64,000 bases of DNA from Imbricaverruca yamaguchii (taxonomy: Eukaryota; Arthropoda; Thecostraca; Neoverrucidae), in the NCBI GenBank assembly GCA_034440575.1, contig JAOTOL010001389.1, forward strand, positions 461,501-525,500, in the 5' to 3' direction. Shown here piece after piece: positions 29,016 to 40,460 of the stretch (positions are counted from its first letter, which is position 1; each line of letters opens with the position of its first letter). Both the position numbers and the translations under genes were made by a program. Under the pieces are notes generated by a model that saw nothing but the letters and a program-made list of their open reading frames with translations, searched no databases and had not been told where the DNA came from.

Positions 29016-29704
29016 AATCAGCTCCCACTTCATCTCCTCTATCTGCTAACAATTGCCAATTCCCTATCACTCCAAAAAGGATATATATTAATGTACTATT
29101 TAATAGGACTGAATTGCCTCATTTAGCGTCTGAAATTTTTTATTGGTGCCGTCTGGAAATGCGTCCTCTATAACAAAGTAATTTCCTATGCATCTCCTGT
29201 ACGAAGAACACTACCGGTTAATTCCTGACCCTGTTCCGCAGGTTAGCATGTACGTCCACTGTTCATTTTAGGCACTGGTTTGGTGTTGGAGTACTAGTTT
29301 GTTCTTTGATCGTGTATTCTAAATTTTGCATTCAATTCTCCCCTCTCATGCTAACTTCTGACGAATGATCTTTCACTCCCACATCCAGGTCGAAACTGGA
29401 TTTCGGGATTTTAGCTGTGCACGTCACGCCTCATTGCGTGGACGCCATCCGCCAACATCACGAGCGCAAATGTGGACCAAGTTATCAAATCTGTGTGCAC
29501 GTTAGAATGTATTTTATATAAAAAATGTCAGTGAGGGGACCGGTGAGGACCACATCATCCGCACGCGTTCTGCCACAGAAATTGAAGAGTCTGCCAAATC
29601 ACAGCCAACAAAGTTGTGCACAACACCTGCAGTCGATCCACTACGGCTGCTCATCCTCAACGACGAAGCCCCCACCGCCAGCCAGGTGACGGTCGCCGTC
29701 TCAC

Positions 29705-29893
29705 CTCTATGACGTTGCCGACGTCCTGCACGAACGCCCTCTCGGAGCTGAGGATCTCCATGATGACCTTTGCGCGCACTTGGTCGTGCGACAGCAGCGA
29801 GATGGACTGTTTGCGCGCCAACTGCGGCGGCGCCGAGCCGGACCGAATAGCGTCGAGTGTCTCCTCCACTGTCTCCTCCTGACTCACGCGCAG
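29705..29893 (-). CDS. RhoGEF gene, exon 8: SH3-DH linker and start of DH domain
   Basis: The acceptor CCCCCCAG|CTGCGC and donor ATAGAG|GTGAGA give 189 nt, phase 0. It begins LRVSQEETVEETLDAIRSGS, which completes the FVRLRV end of the SH3 domain and gives the linker. It continues through ARKQSISLLSHDQVRAKVIM to EILSSERAFVQDVGNVIE. The stretch VRAKVIMEILSSERAFVQDV is helix alpha-1 (conserved region 1) of a Dbl-homology domain. The Glu in SSER is the conserved residue that contacts switch I of the GTPase in this family. Confidence 0.93.
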
Positions 29894-30302
29894 CTGGGGG
29901 GCGTCGGTGTCAAAACGGTGCCAACTGGGTTTGTGTCAGTGTTGTCTGTCAATTGCCCGAACACCAGTCTCAGATAGGCGGTCAGAGGGGATAGATGGCG
30001 CTCTGATATTCTCTCTACCGCCTTCCCAACAGGAAATACTGAACCCTAGTACAGGGCTCACAACGAAGTTGGCAACACTGTGCAACTGTGCAGTCGCGTG
30101 GGCAGCCAGACAACATTTCGATCCATTTTCGGTCAGATCGTGGGAAGAGCACAACACATTGCATGCCCACACCACATACTCCCTTATCCATCACAACAGC
30201 CAATCACGTCGCCATTATCTACGCACTGCCACTCGTACAATACAATGCTTCGGCGGCGCAACGCTAGCGAACGAGGCAGGACAGCAGAGCCGACAGCCGC
30301 TG

Positions 30303-30527
30303 CCGCTACTCACCCTGACGAAGGCGGCCATGAGCCAGCCCTGGCTGTCCCACTTACTCTGATGAAGACGGCCATGAACCAGCCCTGGCCGCTACTCACC
30401 CTGACGAAGGCGGCCATGAACCAGCCCTGGCTGTCCCACTTACTCTGATGAAGGTGGCCATGAACCAGCCCTGGCCGCTACTCACCCTGACGAAGGCGGC
30501 CATGAACCAGCCCTGGCTGCGTTGGTG
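30303..30527 (-). repeat. Array of five copies of the SH3 exon end with its splice donor
   Basis: Units encode GGCTGGTTCATGGCCGCC-type sequence (GWFMAAFVR) followed by a donor. Exon edges lie at 30486, 30444, 30400, 30358 and 30314, spaced 42, 44, 42 and 44 bp. Donors alternate GTGAGT and GTAAGT, so the array is built of 86-bp dimers. The rightmost copy is the functional end of exon 7. Confidence 0.92.
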
Positions 30528-30680
30528 CGCGCCGTACCACCAGTGGCGGTCCGAGCAGTCGTGCACCTCGATCACATCGCCCGCCTTGAAGGCCAGCTCG
30601 TCCGGGTCGAGCGTGATGTAGTCCCAGTGCGCCTCGGCGTACACAACCGTGTCCTCGGCCGGCTCGAACTTCCGCCCGAC
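30486..30680 (-). CDS. RhoGEF gene, exon 7: SH3 domain
   Basis: This 195-nt exon, phase 0 at both ends, encodes 65 residues holding almost all of an SH3 domain (about residues 404-458 of the assembled protein). VVYAEAHWDY corresponds to the ALYDY strand, LAFKAGDVIEVHD to the RT/diverging turn, HWWYG to the conserved Trp pair and GWFMAAFVR to the last strands. The usual Pro of GWFPASFV is Met here. In Asef-type GEFs the SH3 packs on the DH domain and keeps it autoinhibited until a partner such as APC binds; that role is carried over from the family. The donor is GTCAGG|GTGAGT. This edge is repeated four more times downstream (exon ends 30444, 30400, 30358, 30314). Confidence 0.92.
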
Positions 30681-31177
30681 CTGTCCGTCAGGTCAGGTCA
30701 GGCCAGGCGAGGGTTATCGGAGACCTGGCCGGGTCATTACAGGACAGGCCACAGTAACCCATGGCATAGCCAATAAAAATAACGTTTGTGCACGTCAGAT
30801 TAAGCAATGTGAAGCAAGGGTAATGCATGGCCAATCAATCCACATGAATACAGACAAACAAATGCATGTCAGGTGACGTTAGGTCACATCAAGCATTCGC
30901 CGCATAATCTATGGATTTGAATTCACGAAAATATCATCGGGGCAATAAATCAAGAAATTATTTAAAATACAGCAAGACATTCTTCAAAACTAGCCAATGA
31001 GAGATACAATACAACAGATGGTGACAAACGAGATATTCTTTGGAGTTTTTTTTCGGATGCAGTCCGTATTACGACATTGCTGAACATCAAATTCAATTAA
31101 AGTCGCTCGCAACCCCCAGCAGCCGGGTTTGGTGCACACGCGCAACTTAACACTTCTCAGCGTGACGCATCACTAAC

Positions 31178-31358
31178 CTGGCGGCGGCGGCTGTCGTCAT
31201 CAGACAGAAGTTCCTCGTCCGACTCAGAGATGGCGTCGTCGTCGGTGGCGTTGCCCGTGGTCGGCGGAATTGGCCGGCGGAAGTACGGCGGAGACGGCGC
31301 CACGTTCGGGTCGGACAGCGACCGCCGCAACCGGGAGGTGCCGTGAGCACGAGCCATG
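31178..31358 (-). CDS. RhoGEF gene, exon 6 (Ser/acidic linker)
   Basis: The acceptor GGGCCGACAG|C and donor CGCCAG|GTTAGT give 181 nt, phase 2 in and phase 0 out. The product is MARAHGTSRLRRSLSDPNVA, PSPPYFRRPIPPTTGNATDD, then DAISESDEELLSDDDSRRRQ. RRSLSDPNVAP looks like a basophilic kinase or 14-3-3-type serine motif (inference). The acidic tail precedes the SH3 exon directly, and the phase-0 junction Q|VGRKFEPAED is clean. A 28-bp minisatellite lies just upstream in the intron at 31380-31600. Confidence 0.78.
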
Positions 31359-31379
31359 CTGTCGGCCCAGCGCGTCCGG

Positions 31380-31600
31380 GCTCAGCGATGGGGTCGAGCA
31401 CGGGTGGTGGGAGCGATGGGGTTGGCCACGGGCGGTGGGAGCGATGGGGTTGACCAGACTGTGGGAGCGATGGGGTTGAGCATGGGTGGTGGGAGCGATG
31501 GGGTTGAGCATGGGTGGTGGGAGCGATGGGGTTGAGCACGGACGATGAGAGCGATGGGGTTGAGCATGGGTGGTGGGAGCGACGAAAGACCGGACATCGG
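31380..31600. repeat. 28-bp minisatellite upstream of exon 6
   Basis: About eight units contain GATGGGGTTGAGCATGGG and TGGTGGGAGC. Looser copies extend to about 31770. Confidence 0.93.
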
Positions 31601-31770
31601 AAGCGACGGAACTCAGTTTGCATGGTGGAAGAGATGGGGTTCAGTCCGGGTGGTGGGAGCGATGGGACCCATCCCGGGTGGTGGGCGTGATAGGACCAAA
31701 TCCCGGTGGTGAGAAAGATTTGGTCCAGTCAGAGTGATGACAGAGACGGGACCCAGTGCGGGTGGTGGGA

Positions 31771-33358
31771 GTGACGGTTTCAGCCAGCTGCGACTCAATC
31801 CAGTGAACGGCATCAAATTGCTCATTTTGGGAAACGTTTCATGTTCAGGTTTCATGTTCCTGAGATACAAACAATTGGAAATGTGCACACACGTAACATG
31901 TAATCATTTCGCACCAGCCCCGATCACTCGCAGCTGATCATGCTCACGAAAGCGTAAGGAATTCACAGCCAATCAGCATCATAATTTCAATCATTCTCGC
32001 AGCTGGACACATTAATTTAGGCTAATTTGCAGTTAGAGAAGCTCATTCCATCTCCAATGTGGCAGGTAATAATCGGAAGGACACGCCAGCGACCGGCATT
32101 TTCTCGGAACGTCATGTATTTTACGCATTTATTCAAGTGTCTCAAGATTCAAGACATTCATAGAATATCAGACATTTAAGCTGAGTGAAAAAGCCTGCAA
32201 TAAAACATTTAGGACGCAGAACGCAGATCTTTCAGTTGAGCATGTTTAACTATTTGAACATCATCAGGATATCGGGAGGAAGACATCAAGTTTTTTTTTC
32301 TGTCGGGGGAAATTCTACAGCCTGTAAACCACGCCAACGATTCACAAATGTGGCGAGAAGACGAAGTGTAAACTGGTTCGTTGTTGTACCTCGACTGAAA
32401 TGCAGAAGATGAACAGCAATGCATAACAAAAATGCGGCCAGAAAGGATGCTGGTTAACATAGCGCGCAGATACCTCAAACAGCACGAGATGAGTACATAT
32501 TCCGACACTGTCCGATTTGCAGCAGGAATATCGGGATACCAAATACTTCAACGCACCGTCATTGCTTTGCCACCACACCATATCTGTCAAGCAACGGCGA
32601 CCATGCAACACAACCCGCAAAACCACAGCTCTTAATTGGCGCGTCTGATGCAACACGATGCCATTTCACTATCCCATCGTCGTGCTGGAAGGGCGGTGGC
32701 GGAAATTGGCGACAGTTTCACACAGACGACGGATAGCCTGGGTAAAGTTGCTGAGAGTGTGCGAATGCCGACCAATCAAAAACGTCAGCAAAGGAAACGA
32801 CTGTGAAAGGAAGACTATGCAAATTACGTCACAGTGAAAGGGTGGAATTAGCCGAATCCGACCGACTTGCTCGGTGACAGCTACTTATTATGCTAAACAA
32901 AGGCGATTCATTTCACACTGTCGCAACCAGGGTAACTCAACAAACTGAACTATCATCCTGAGTATACATACACAGCATACACAGACAGCTCACATAGCTG
33001 GGCATTACGCCACACCCTGAAATTGGTCCCCTAATTGTGGTATGGTTAACATAAATATAGATCGCATGAAATCCGGTGAAGAGCTTAACATTTTCCGCGT
33101 TGTAGTTAACCACCCCAAAGTAGAATAAGCGCCGGTGCGACTCAGAACCGCACCGAATGAGCACATGTGAACCAGATGAGAAGAAACACCAACTTTGGGG
33201 GACGCTATTTTCGATAAGCAATGTATGGATTCAAGCATGACAACTAGTACCGGTGTGGGCAGAACACGACCCAAATGGCCACCGCCAGCCAGCTGTGGGG
33301 GTACTACACCACCGGCTGGTACCACAGCACGTGGCCGGAGCACGTGGCCGGTGCTGAC
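31771..33358. other. Intron between exons 5 and 6, no further feature seen
   Basis: Short open frames without domains and mildly AT-rich sequence. Confidence 0.6.
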
Positions 33359-33528
33359 CTCTTGCGGAGCCGGTGGTGGTGGCGACGGCCGACGGTGGTC
33401 GGGTGCTCGTTGATGGGTGCCGGGTGTGACATCTGGCGGCCGTACCCGCGCACCAGGTCACTGCCCAGGTCAGAATGGGTGCGCCGCACCAGCTTACTGC
33501 GCCTCTTCACCTCGCTCTGAAGACCCGC
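33359..33528 (-). CDS. RhoGEF gene, exon 5 (linker before SH3)
   Basis: The acceptor TTCCCGCAG|GCGGGTCTTC and donor CGCAAGAG|GTCAGC give 170 nt, phase 0 in and phase 2 out. It encodes AGLQSEVKRRSKLVRRTHSD, then LGSDLVRGYGRQMSHPAPI and NEHPTTVGRRHHHRLRK, a basic linker with an RRTHSDLGSDL serine motif. The chosen donor is supported because it completes AG|C (Ser) with the next exon and restores its frame. Reading through it meets a stop about 50 bases later. The acceptor and exon start are copied about every 77 bp in the array to the right (33588-34015). Confidence 0.72.
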
Positions 33529-34015
33529 CTGCGGGAATAGTGAAGTCAGGTCAGGTCACTGTACGTCTGAGAGTGGACAGGCCAGGTCGCTCTGAAGACC
33601 AGCCAGCGGGGACAGTGGAGTCATGTCAGGTCAGGTCACTGTAGGTCAGAGTGAACAGGCCAGGTCGCTCTGAAGACCCGCCTACGGAACAGTGAAGTCA
33701 GTTCAGATCAGGCCACTGTAATGGCATAGTGGACAGGCAAAGTCGCTCTAAACACTACCCTGGGCGACAATGAAGTCAGGTCAGGTCACTGCAAGTCAGG
33801 TAAGGTCAGGCCACTGAGTGGTTTCAGAGTGAACGGCCCAAGTCGTTCAGAAGACCAGCCTGCGGGGACAATAGGGCCGTCAGGTCAGGTCACTGAAGGT
33901 CAGAGTGGATAGGCCAGGTCGCTTTGTAAATCCGCCCGCGATGACAGTCAAGTCAGGTCAAGTCACTGCAGGTCAGCGGGAGCAAGCCAGCTCACTCAGA
34001 AGAACAGGCTGCGGG
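33513..34015 (-). repeat. About 77-bp repeat of the exon 5 acceptor edge
   Basis: The + strand motif CGCTCTGAAGACCCGCC at the exon 5 start recurs, with changes, at about 33588, 33666, 33744, 33844, 33920 and 33993 (spacing 75-78, once 100). On the gene strand a unit reads CTGTCCCCGCTG|GCTGGTCTTCAGAG, compared with ATTCCCGCAG|GCGGGTCTTCAGAG at the exon. Several copies have lost the AG. Confidence 0.75.
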
Positions 34016-34649
34016 AACGGTGATGTCTGGTCGGGTTAGGCCATGCCACCGCGATGACGTGACCACAGCTGAGTGAAGCCGGGGTACGCCAGAACAATCG
34101 AATACCAGACTTACAGATACAACGGGACATACCGAATCTGCAAAACATACGGCGTTGGACCACTCTCAACATGCAGCGAGCCCACCTTACCACTAGATCA
34201 TCACAAACCACGGAAGATTCACCTTCCAAAGATCTGGTTACGTGAAAATGGTCCCATCTCGTGGTCAGGATACAGTTACCTCTGCGGCGGGGAGCGGCGG
34301 ATCGGACTGTGCAGAGGGCTCACGTGCAAGCGCCGGTTCATAGTCGCACCCAATCGGCAGTCTCGCACGAAGTCAGACAGCGTTGAGCGTCATCATGTTG
34401 GAATACAGAAGATGAACGGTCTGCATGCGCGATGACTCCGCAAACATCCACTCACTCTACCCTAGCCCTACCTCATCATTTCAACAGGTCAGGCGGAAAT
34501 CAGCTGATCGGCCACCGCGCCTCGACTGACCGGATACCACGCCCACGAGCCGTTCGTCGCGCCACATCCACCGGTCACGCCGCTGATACGCGCCAAACAC
34601 CTCCACAAAGCAACTGCGTCCGCCGACGGCCGCGGAGACGGCCGGCGAG

Positions 34650-35045
34650 TTGCCGTCGACACGTCCGCCGACACGTCCGACGACACGTCCGTCGACACGT
34701 CCCACGACACGTCCGGCGACACGTCCGACGGCACGTCCGCCGACACGTCCGACGACACGTCCGACGACACGTCCCACGACACGTCCGACGACACGTCCGA
34801 CGGCACGTCCGACGATACGTCCGACGACACGTCCATCGACACGTCCCACGACACGTCCGACGGAACGTCCGACGACACGTCCGACGACACGTCCGACGAC
34901 ACGTCCGACGACACGTCCCACGACACGTCCGACGACACGTACCGCGACACGTCCGACGACACGTCCGACGACACGTCCGGCGACACGTCCGACGACACGT
35001 CCGACGACACGTCCGACGACACGTACCGCGACACGTCCGACGACA
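34650..35045. repeat. 12-bp minisatellite (CGACGACACGTC)
   Basis: About 32 units, with CCCACGACACGT, CCGTCGACACGT and ACCGCGACACGT variants in a patterned order. 12 bp is a multiple of 3, so frames stay open on both strands; these are not genes. Confidence 0.96.
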
Positions 35046-35164
35046 CTGACTGGCGAGACAGGCACTGGACACTGCACGGGAACTACAACAGCCGGGCGGT
35101 GCCGATACAGAGCCGGAGGTGACTCGGCGCCGCTGATAGTGAACTGTTGACCGCAAGCGCTGCG

Positions 35165-35720
35165 GCCGTCACTGGACAACTGGACTACACCAGACACTGT
35201 TGGGGCCACTAGACTACAGCAGACACTGTTGGGGCCACTGGACTACAGCGGACACTGTGGGGGCCACTGGACTACAGCGGACACTGTGGGGGCCACTGAA
35301 ATACACCGGACACTGTGGGGACCACTGGATCACAGCGGACACTGTGGGGGGCCACTGAAATACACCGGACACTGTGGGGACCACTGGATCACAGCGGACA
35401 CTGTGGGGCCACTGGACCACAGCGGACACTGTGGGGACCACTGCGCCACATAGGACACTGTGGGGACCATTGAAATCAGCGGACACTGTGGGGACCACTG
35501 GACCACAGCAGACACTGTGGGGGCCACTGGATCACAGCTGACACTGTGGGAACTACTGGACTACAAAGCGGACACTGTGTAGTCCGCTTAACCGCTGTAG
35601 TCCAGTGGCCCCCACTGGACTACAGCATACACTGTGGGGGCCACTGGATCACAGCGGACACTATGGGGGGGCCACTGGATCACAGCGGACATTGTGGGGA
35701 CCACAGTGAGACACCTGGAC
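35165..35720. repeat. About 30-bp minisatellite
   Basis: Units contain GGACACTGTGGGGGCCACTG followed by GACTACAGC, with a TGAAATACACC variant. A short inverted stretch (about 35570-35612) includes a unit-like block in the opposite orientation. Confidence 0.93.
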
Positions 35721-36551
35721 ACGGCCGCGCGAGGTCACACTACTGCTGTCGTCCCTACTCACGAGCAGCGCGAACTAGTGCAATTCCAGCATCTGGCGCT
35801 CCGCCAACTCACGGCGGAGCAGAGCCGAGAACCGCAGCACGCCGAGAGGTCCACAATCCAGTCTCCACTCACTGCGACTGTGCCAATCAACCAACATCGG
35901 CCAGATCCGTAACCATTGCACGCTGACATTTGAATTCAGGAGTGGGGAATATTTGCCAAGCCAGGAATCGGCTTCGCTGGGTACGGTTGATAATTTGCAT
36001 GATCGCGTTATCGATTCACGGCCGAGTCCGACGCACCAGCATCACCCGACAGCCGAGTCTATTCCGTATCCTAGCAAAGCCTGCAGCTACTTATGCGACC
36101 TTCGACTGCTGAGCAGCGTGAATGTTTCCGGACTTCGCCTTCAATGTGCCGTATTTCGGCCCAACTCGGCGGAATACGTTCGTACTCTAAACCCAGTGCT
36201 GCTGAGGCTGATCGTCCAGCCATCCAATCGTCTCGATCGCCCCGACCAATCGCAGGTTCTGCATTCAAACTGCACCCATCGCGGCTTTCGCCGCACTCAT
36301 CGCGGCTCTCGAGCGGACGACACCAGCGGCGACACGGCAAGTGGTCACACGCGACCGGTAGACGGTGGGCACTACTGGGAGCGCCGTGGTCGGCACCGAA
36401 CGACATCTGTGTCCACGTCCAGTCTGTACCCGGCGATGCCGACACCCAGACACGTCACCACACGTAAAGCCCACCGCAGGGCGCCGCTCTTGGCGACGCC
36501 GTCGGCCGCGATACCGCTCACCGCCCTCCGCCACGGGACCCGTGAAAGTGC

Positions 36552-36552
36552 G

Positions 36553-36591
<39 letters not shown>

Positions 36592-36592
36592 A
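36552..36592. repeat. (CGTCGG)n hexanucleotide
   Basis: About seven perfect GTCGGC units in a CpG-rich block (36250-36620). Confidence 0.95.
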
Positions 36593-36852
36593 AGGGTGCC
36601 GCCAGGGCGGGCCCACACGCGAGTGGAAGTTCACACGGTCACCGACCGCCGACTGATGGCCAGTCACGCGGCAGGCAGCGCCGCTGAAGATCCCGGGCAC
36701 ATGAGGGGACCACCGGCGGAGGGGAGTACCTGGGCGTGGAGGAGGGAGGGCTCCGTGGAAGCCCCGGCGATAAGAGTGCCGAGGGACCGGAGATGTCTCC
36801 CCGACTCAACTACGCAAGTCGGGGGAAGCCGAAAACACCGGACCGAAATACG

Positions 36853-37025
36853 ACCAGAGTGACCAGAGTGACCAGAGTGGCCAGACGGCCAGACGGCCAG
36901 ACGGCCAGACGGCCAGAGTGGCCCGACGGCCAGAGTGACCAGACGGCCAGAGTGACCAGACGGCCAGAGTGACCAGACGGCCAGAGTAACCAGTCGGCTA
37001 GAGTGACCAGAGTGACGAGACGAGA
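36853..37025. repeat. 8/9-bp minisatellite (GACCAGAGT, GGCCAGAC)
   Basis: Interspersed GACCAGAGT and GGCCAGACG units fill the interval. Confidence 0.93.
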
Positions 37026-37559
37026 CCGACAATAATCCAGCGTGACGTCCCCGGACGTCCCTGGACGCGGCACCGTTCACACCACGTGTCGACACTTTAC
37101 ACCCAACTTGTCCGCTCACGCCACGGCAGTCGGTCCGCCCGCTTTCCTCCGTCCGGTAACGGCCGCCCGGTCAGCTGACACGGCTGCACAGTCAGCTGGC
37201 TGAGCAGTCGACCCGCGCGCTGGCCGCAGGCAGCAGCAGCGGCCGCTCCCGTCACTCACCTCCCACAGGCGAGCGGGCTTACACCGATCCCGCGGCCAGT
37301 GCCACCCGTGAGACGGACCGGCCAGTGTGAACGGCGCTCACGCCGGTGTGAACAGCGCTCACGCCGGTGTGAACAGCGCTCACGCCGGCGGGACGGTGTC
37401 GGCGATTTCGTCACGCAAACCGCCGTCGAGACGAGACGAGCGCTCGGAATTGAACCGAGCGGGGACGCACGGTGTCCTCTAGAAGTGGCAAATACCAAGT
37501 GGTTTTGGGCCGAAGACCGGGACCAGCCGGTCTGATGGGACCAAGCCAGGTTGGGGCCC

Positions 37560-40220
37560 GGTCAAATGAACTGAAGCCAGGTAAAAAGACTGCACTTAAA
37601 GTGCTATTGCATTTTTTTATTTAGGTAATATAGTCATTTTGGAAGGCCTTGCTAACTTCTAGATCGGGGATTGTAAATAAATCACTTATCAAGTTTTCTT
37701 TTTTCAATGGAGGTATTGATGACAACAACGCAACGCCTATAAAACAATTATCAAAACGCACAGGTGTAATACCCAATACATTTTGCCTGCAATCAAGGAA
37801 GCAGCACATCTAAAACTAGGTATGCAATCACCGAGCTTTGAATCAATCAGTATTTAATCCTCTGTAAAATGTTGTATCACGTATCTAATAAATACACCAT
37901 ACCACTGCTAGATTTTTACATCCAGACTAATGTTCTTCAGCCTCCAAGTATCATGGTATTCTACACTAAAACGAATGCACCCATAATATAAAGGAGACTA
38001 ATTATTTTCCGTCCAATCTTTGGCTGCATGTGTGGTGAAATGCCTTCTATTGTATTATATGTGTCTCGCATAATAATGCATATTTTGCAGGCACGTACCT
38101 AAGTACTTGTGGAATTACCACAGGCAGATTAATTGTATAACGCAAGACATATAAGACAGAATGGAGTGACATCAGGAATGGTTAATTCCTAGAAGAACTA
38201 TGCATGCTACCAAAATAGTACTGAAAAAAAACAAAATATTACACATGTGGTGCATTTCGTACACGATAAATTACAACCTGCACCTAAATCACTATTCTTA
38301 CTATTGCTTCATGAGTAGCGTTCGTCTTCAGACTACACGCTGATTCTTAAAAGTTTTCCGTTGCAACTGCAAACTGCCTAGCGAAGCCAATGCACCAGAC
38401 AACCATTAATGATTACCATGCGCAGCAATGAAGTTGAAAAAGGACAACGGAAGGTATTACGTTGTTGTGATTTTGGCACTGATCGATTTATCCGATATAT
38501 GATGCTGTTGCAAAGTTTATTTTCCTGTGAATGCGTTCACTGGGGATCCAGCACTTTAGTTTTATGTTCGGTTCTTTATAACTGACACCAAATTATCTAA
38601 ACATCAAGGAGTGCAGTACGAAGATGAAAACGGCGCGGCAACCATTTGTGCGACGGGCAGTCTGACCCCGAAGTATGGATGGCATTGTCGAGGATGTAAC
38701 GTGAATTTTGAAGAATTAACAATAGTTAGTTTTAAGTCGTGGATCTTGCTGTAGAACAATGACAATCTTCGACGTGGTATGCATTATGTTGCATGTTAGC
38801 CTAACATGAATGAATCAAACCTTGCCCATGGTTGCACTTGCTTTTGTCAGTTTTAATGTATTTGGATTAGGACGGCTAGTACATTGCATTTTCAAAGGTT
38901 GTGTATCAAAGATTCAAGTGCATTTTCAAGGATGAGTAGTTTCGAAATTTTGCCGTAATTATGGACGCCTGCCAATAGAAAATAATCCCTTCTGTGGAGA
39001 ATGTTTTCCCTTGAAGCGTCGTTAAGCGAAGTTTAATCAAAGCGATGTACAATGCCTATATAACCATGCACAAGAAGCAATGCTATTTGCAAGTTATAGC
39101 AAAACTATATGCTGCAATGCTGGTCTGTCTGTATATTCTATCTGCATTTTAGCCGTTTCCAACCATATTTCACTGTTCAATATCTGGTGAAACCAATTGG
39201 CGTCCTTTTGGCTGCATTTAAGTTCGAAGTGTTGCTTTTGAAAGCTGCATATCATGAGCATCAAAGCCAACTATCGTCATTGATAATCTGTTCTTTCCAG
39301 CGATTAGCATGTCAGACATTTTTTTCTTCTTCAGGTAATTAAGATTCATCCTCAAACTGTTCAGGGTGTACGACAAACTTGCTGGCTGTAATGTTGATAT
39401 GGGTCTTAAGATGCATGAGTATTATGATTATTAGTCTGAAAAAGAAGTTCGCATCTATTAGAAAATACAATATAATGAGATCGGTTGAAAGACCGGCAAA
39501 TATTCCAAGACTGGTCAAAAAGCCCGCCGGTCCTGACCGGGCTTTCGGTCCTCTAATGACTCATTTGCCACCTGTAATGACCTTGTCTGACCGCATCGTG
39601 GGTCCGCGCGGCCTACGCAACGTCATCGGTCACGCCAGTTCCGGGTCGGCAGCGCAGACTTCCGGCGCGCCTGCATGCCTTATCGGGCGGCCGTGTGCGG
39701 GGCGACCGTTACGGCCGGTCGGCGCGCCACGTCACGCCAGCCGCCGTGCGCCACCGTCGCGTGGCGCCGCGATCGTCTCGGTGGCGCCGCGCCGACCGCG
39801 ACCGACGGTGCGCCGCCACCGCCGCGTTCTCACCGCTGCCGCGCGGCGCCGGACATCGCGTGCGCTAACGAGAGCCACTTTCGCCGGTGGCGGGAAAAAA
39901 AACACGTCGGCGACGGCGTGGCTGGCCATGATTCCGTGACGTCACGCCGCATCCGCGGGGCTCTTCTGCAGACGACCTCCTCCCACCAACATGCACACCG
40001 AATCCGGTAATGAGCCAGAAAATCCGAGAGCATGGCTCAGCGATCACGCCCGCCGATGCCCCGCCAAAGTTCGAGAAATATCCGCTCAAAACCCCCACCC
40101 GTTTGAACGCCACACGATAATACATTTACAATCTGGATCGACCTTCAACAATCAACGACGGCTTCAAACAAACACAGACGGCAGCGGTCTGGACGCGTCC
40201 CTGCTTGTGCTTCGTACGTG
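37560..40220. other. Intronic, no gene; AT-rich then CpG-rich
   Basis: 37.6-39.5 kb is AT-rich with no supported ORF. 39.58-39.96 kb is GC/CpG-rich, with open frames in several frames and no domain. Both lie in the large GEF intron between exons 4 and 5. Confidence 0.55.
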
Positions 40221-40224
40221 TGGC

Positions 40225-40460
40225 AGGTGGGGGGGGGGTGGGCGGGTGCAGGCGCGCGTGACGCTGACCGCCGGTGGTGGCAGGCAGCCGGTGCGGGGGG
40301 GGGGTGCGGGGCGCGTGACGCTGACCGCCGGTAGTGGCAGGCAGCCGGTGTGGAGGGGGGGGTGCGGGGCGCGTGACGCTGACCGCCGCGGTGGTGGCAG
40401 CCGGTGGGGGGGGATGAGGGCGCGCGTGACGCTGACCGCTGCGGTGGTGGCAGGCACCAG
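40225..40460. repeat. Minisatellite of about 55-60 bp, four copies
   Basis: Each unit has GCGCGTGACGCTGACCGCCG, GGTGGCAGGCAGCCGGTG and a G run of variable length. Confidence 0.88.

Noticed and set aside
27900..29033. 377-codon minus-strand open frame and two overlapping frames
   Set aside because: Mostly a translation of the 40-bp array. Only 28076-28255 is real exon, and it is read in a different frame from the 377-codon one.
34432..35209. Long Arg/Thr/Pro/Val-rich frames on both strands
   Set aside because: They follow from a 12-bp repeat, which leaves frames open in both directions.
37431..37455. tRNA gene, from a perfect T-arm-like hairpin with a B-box-like sequence on the minus strand
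   Set aside because: No matching acceptor, D or anticodon arm could be built around it.
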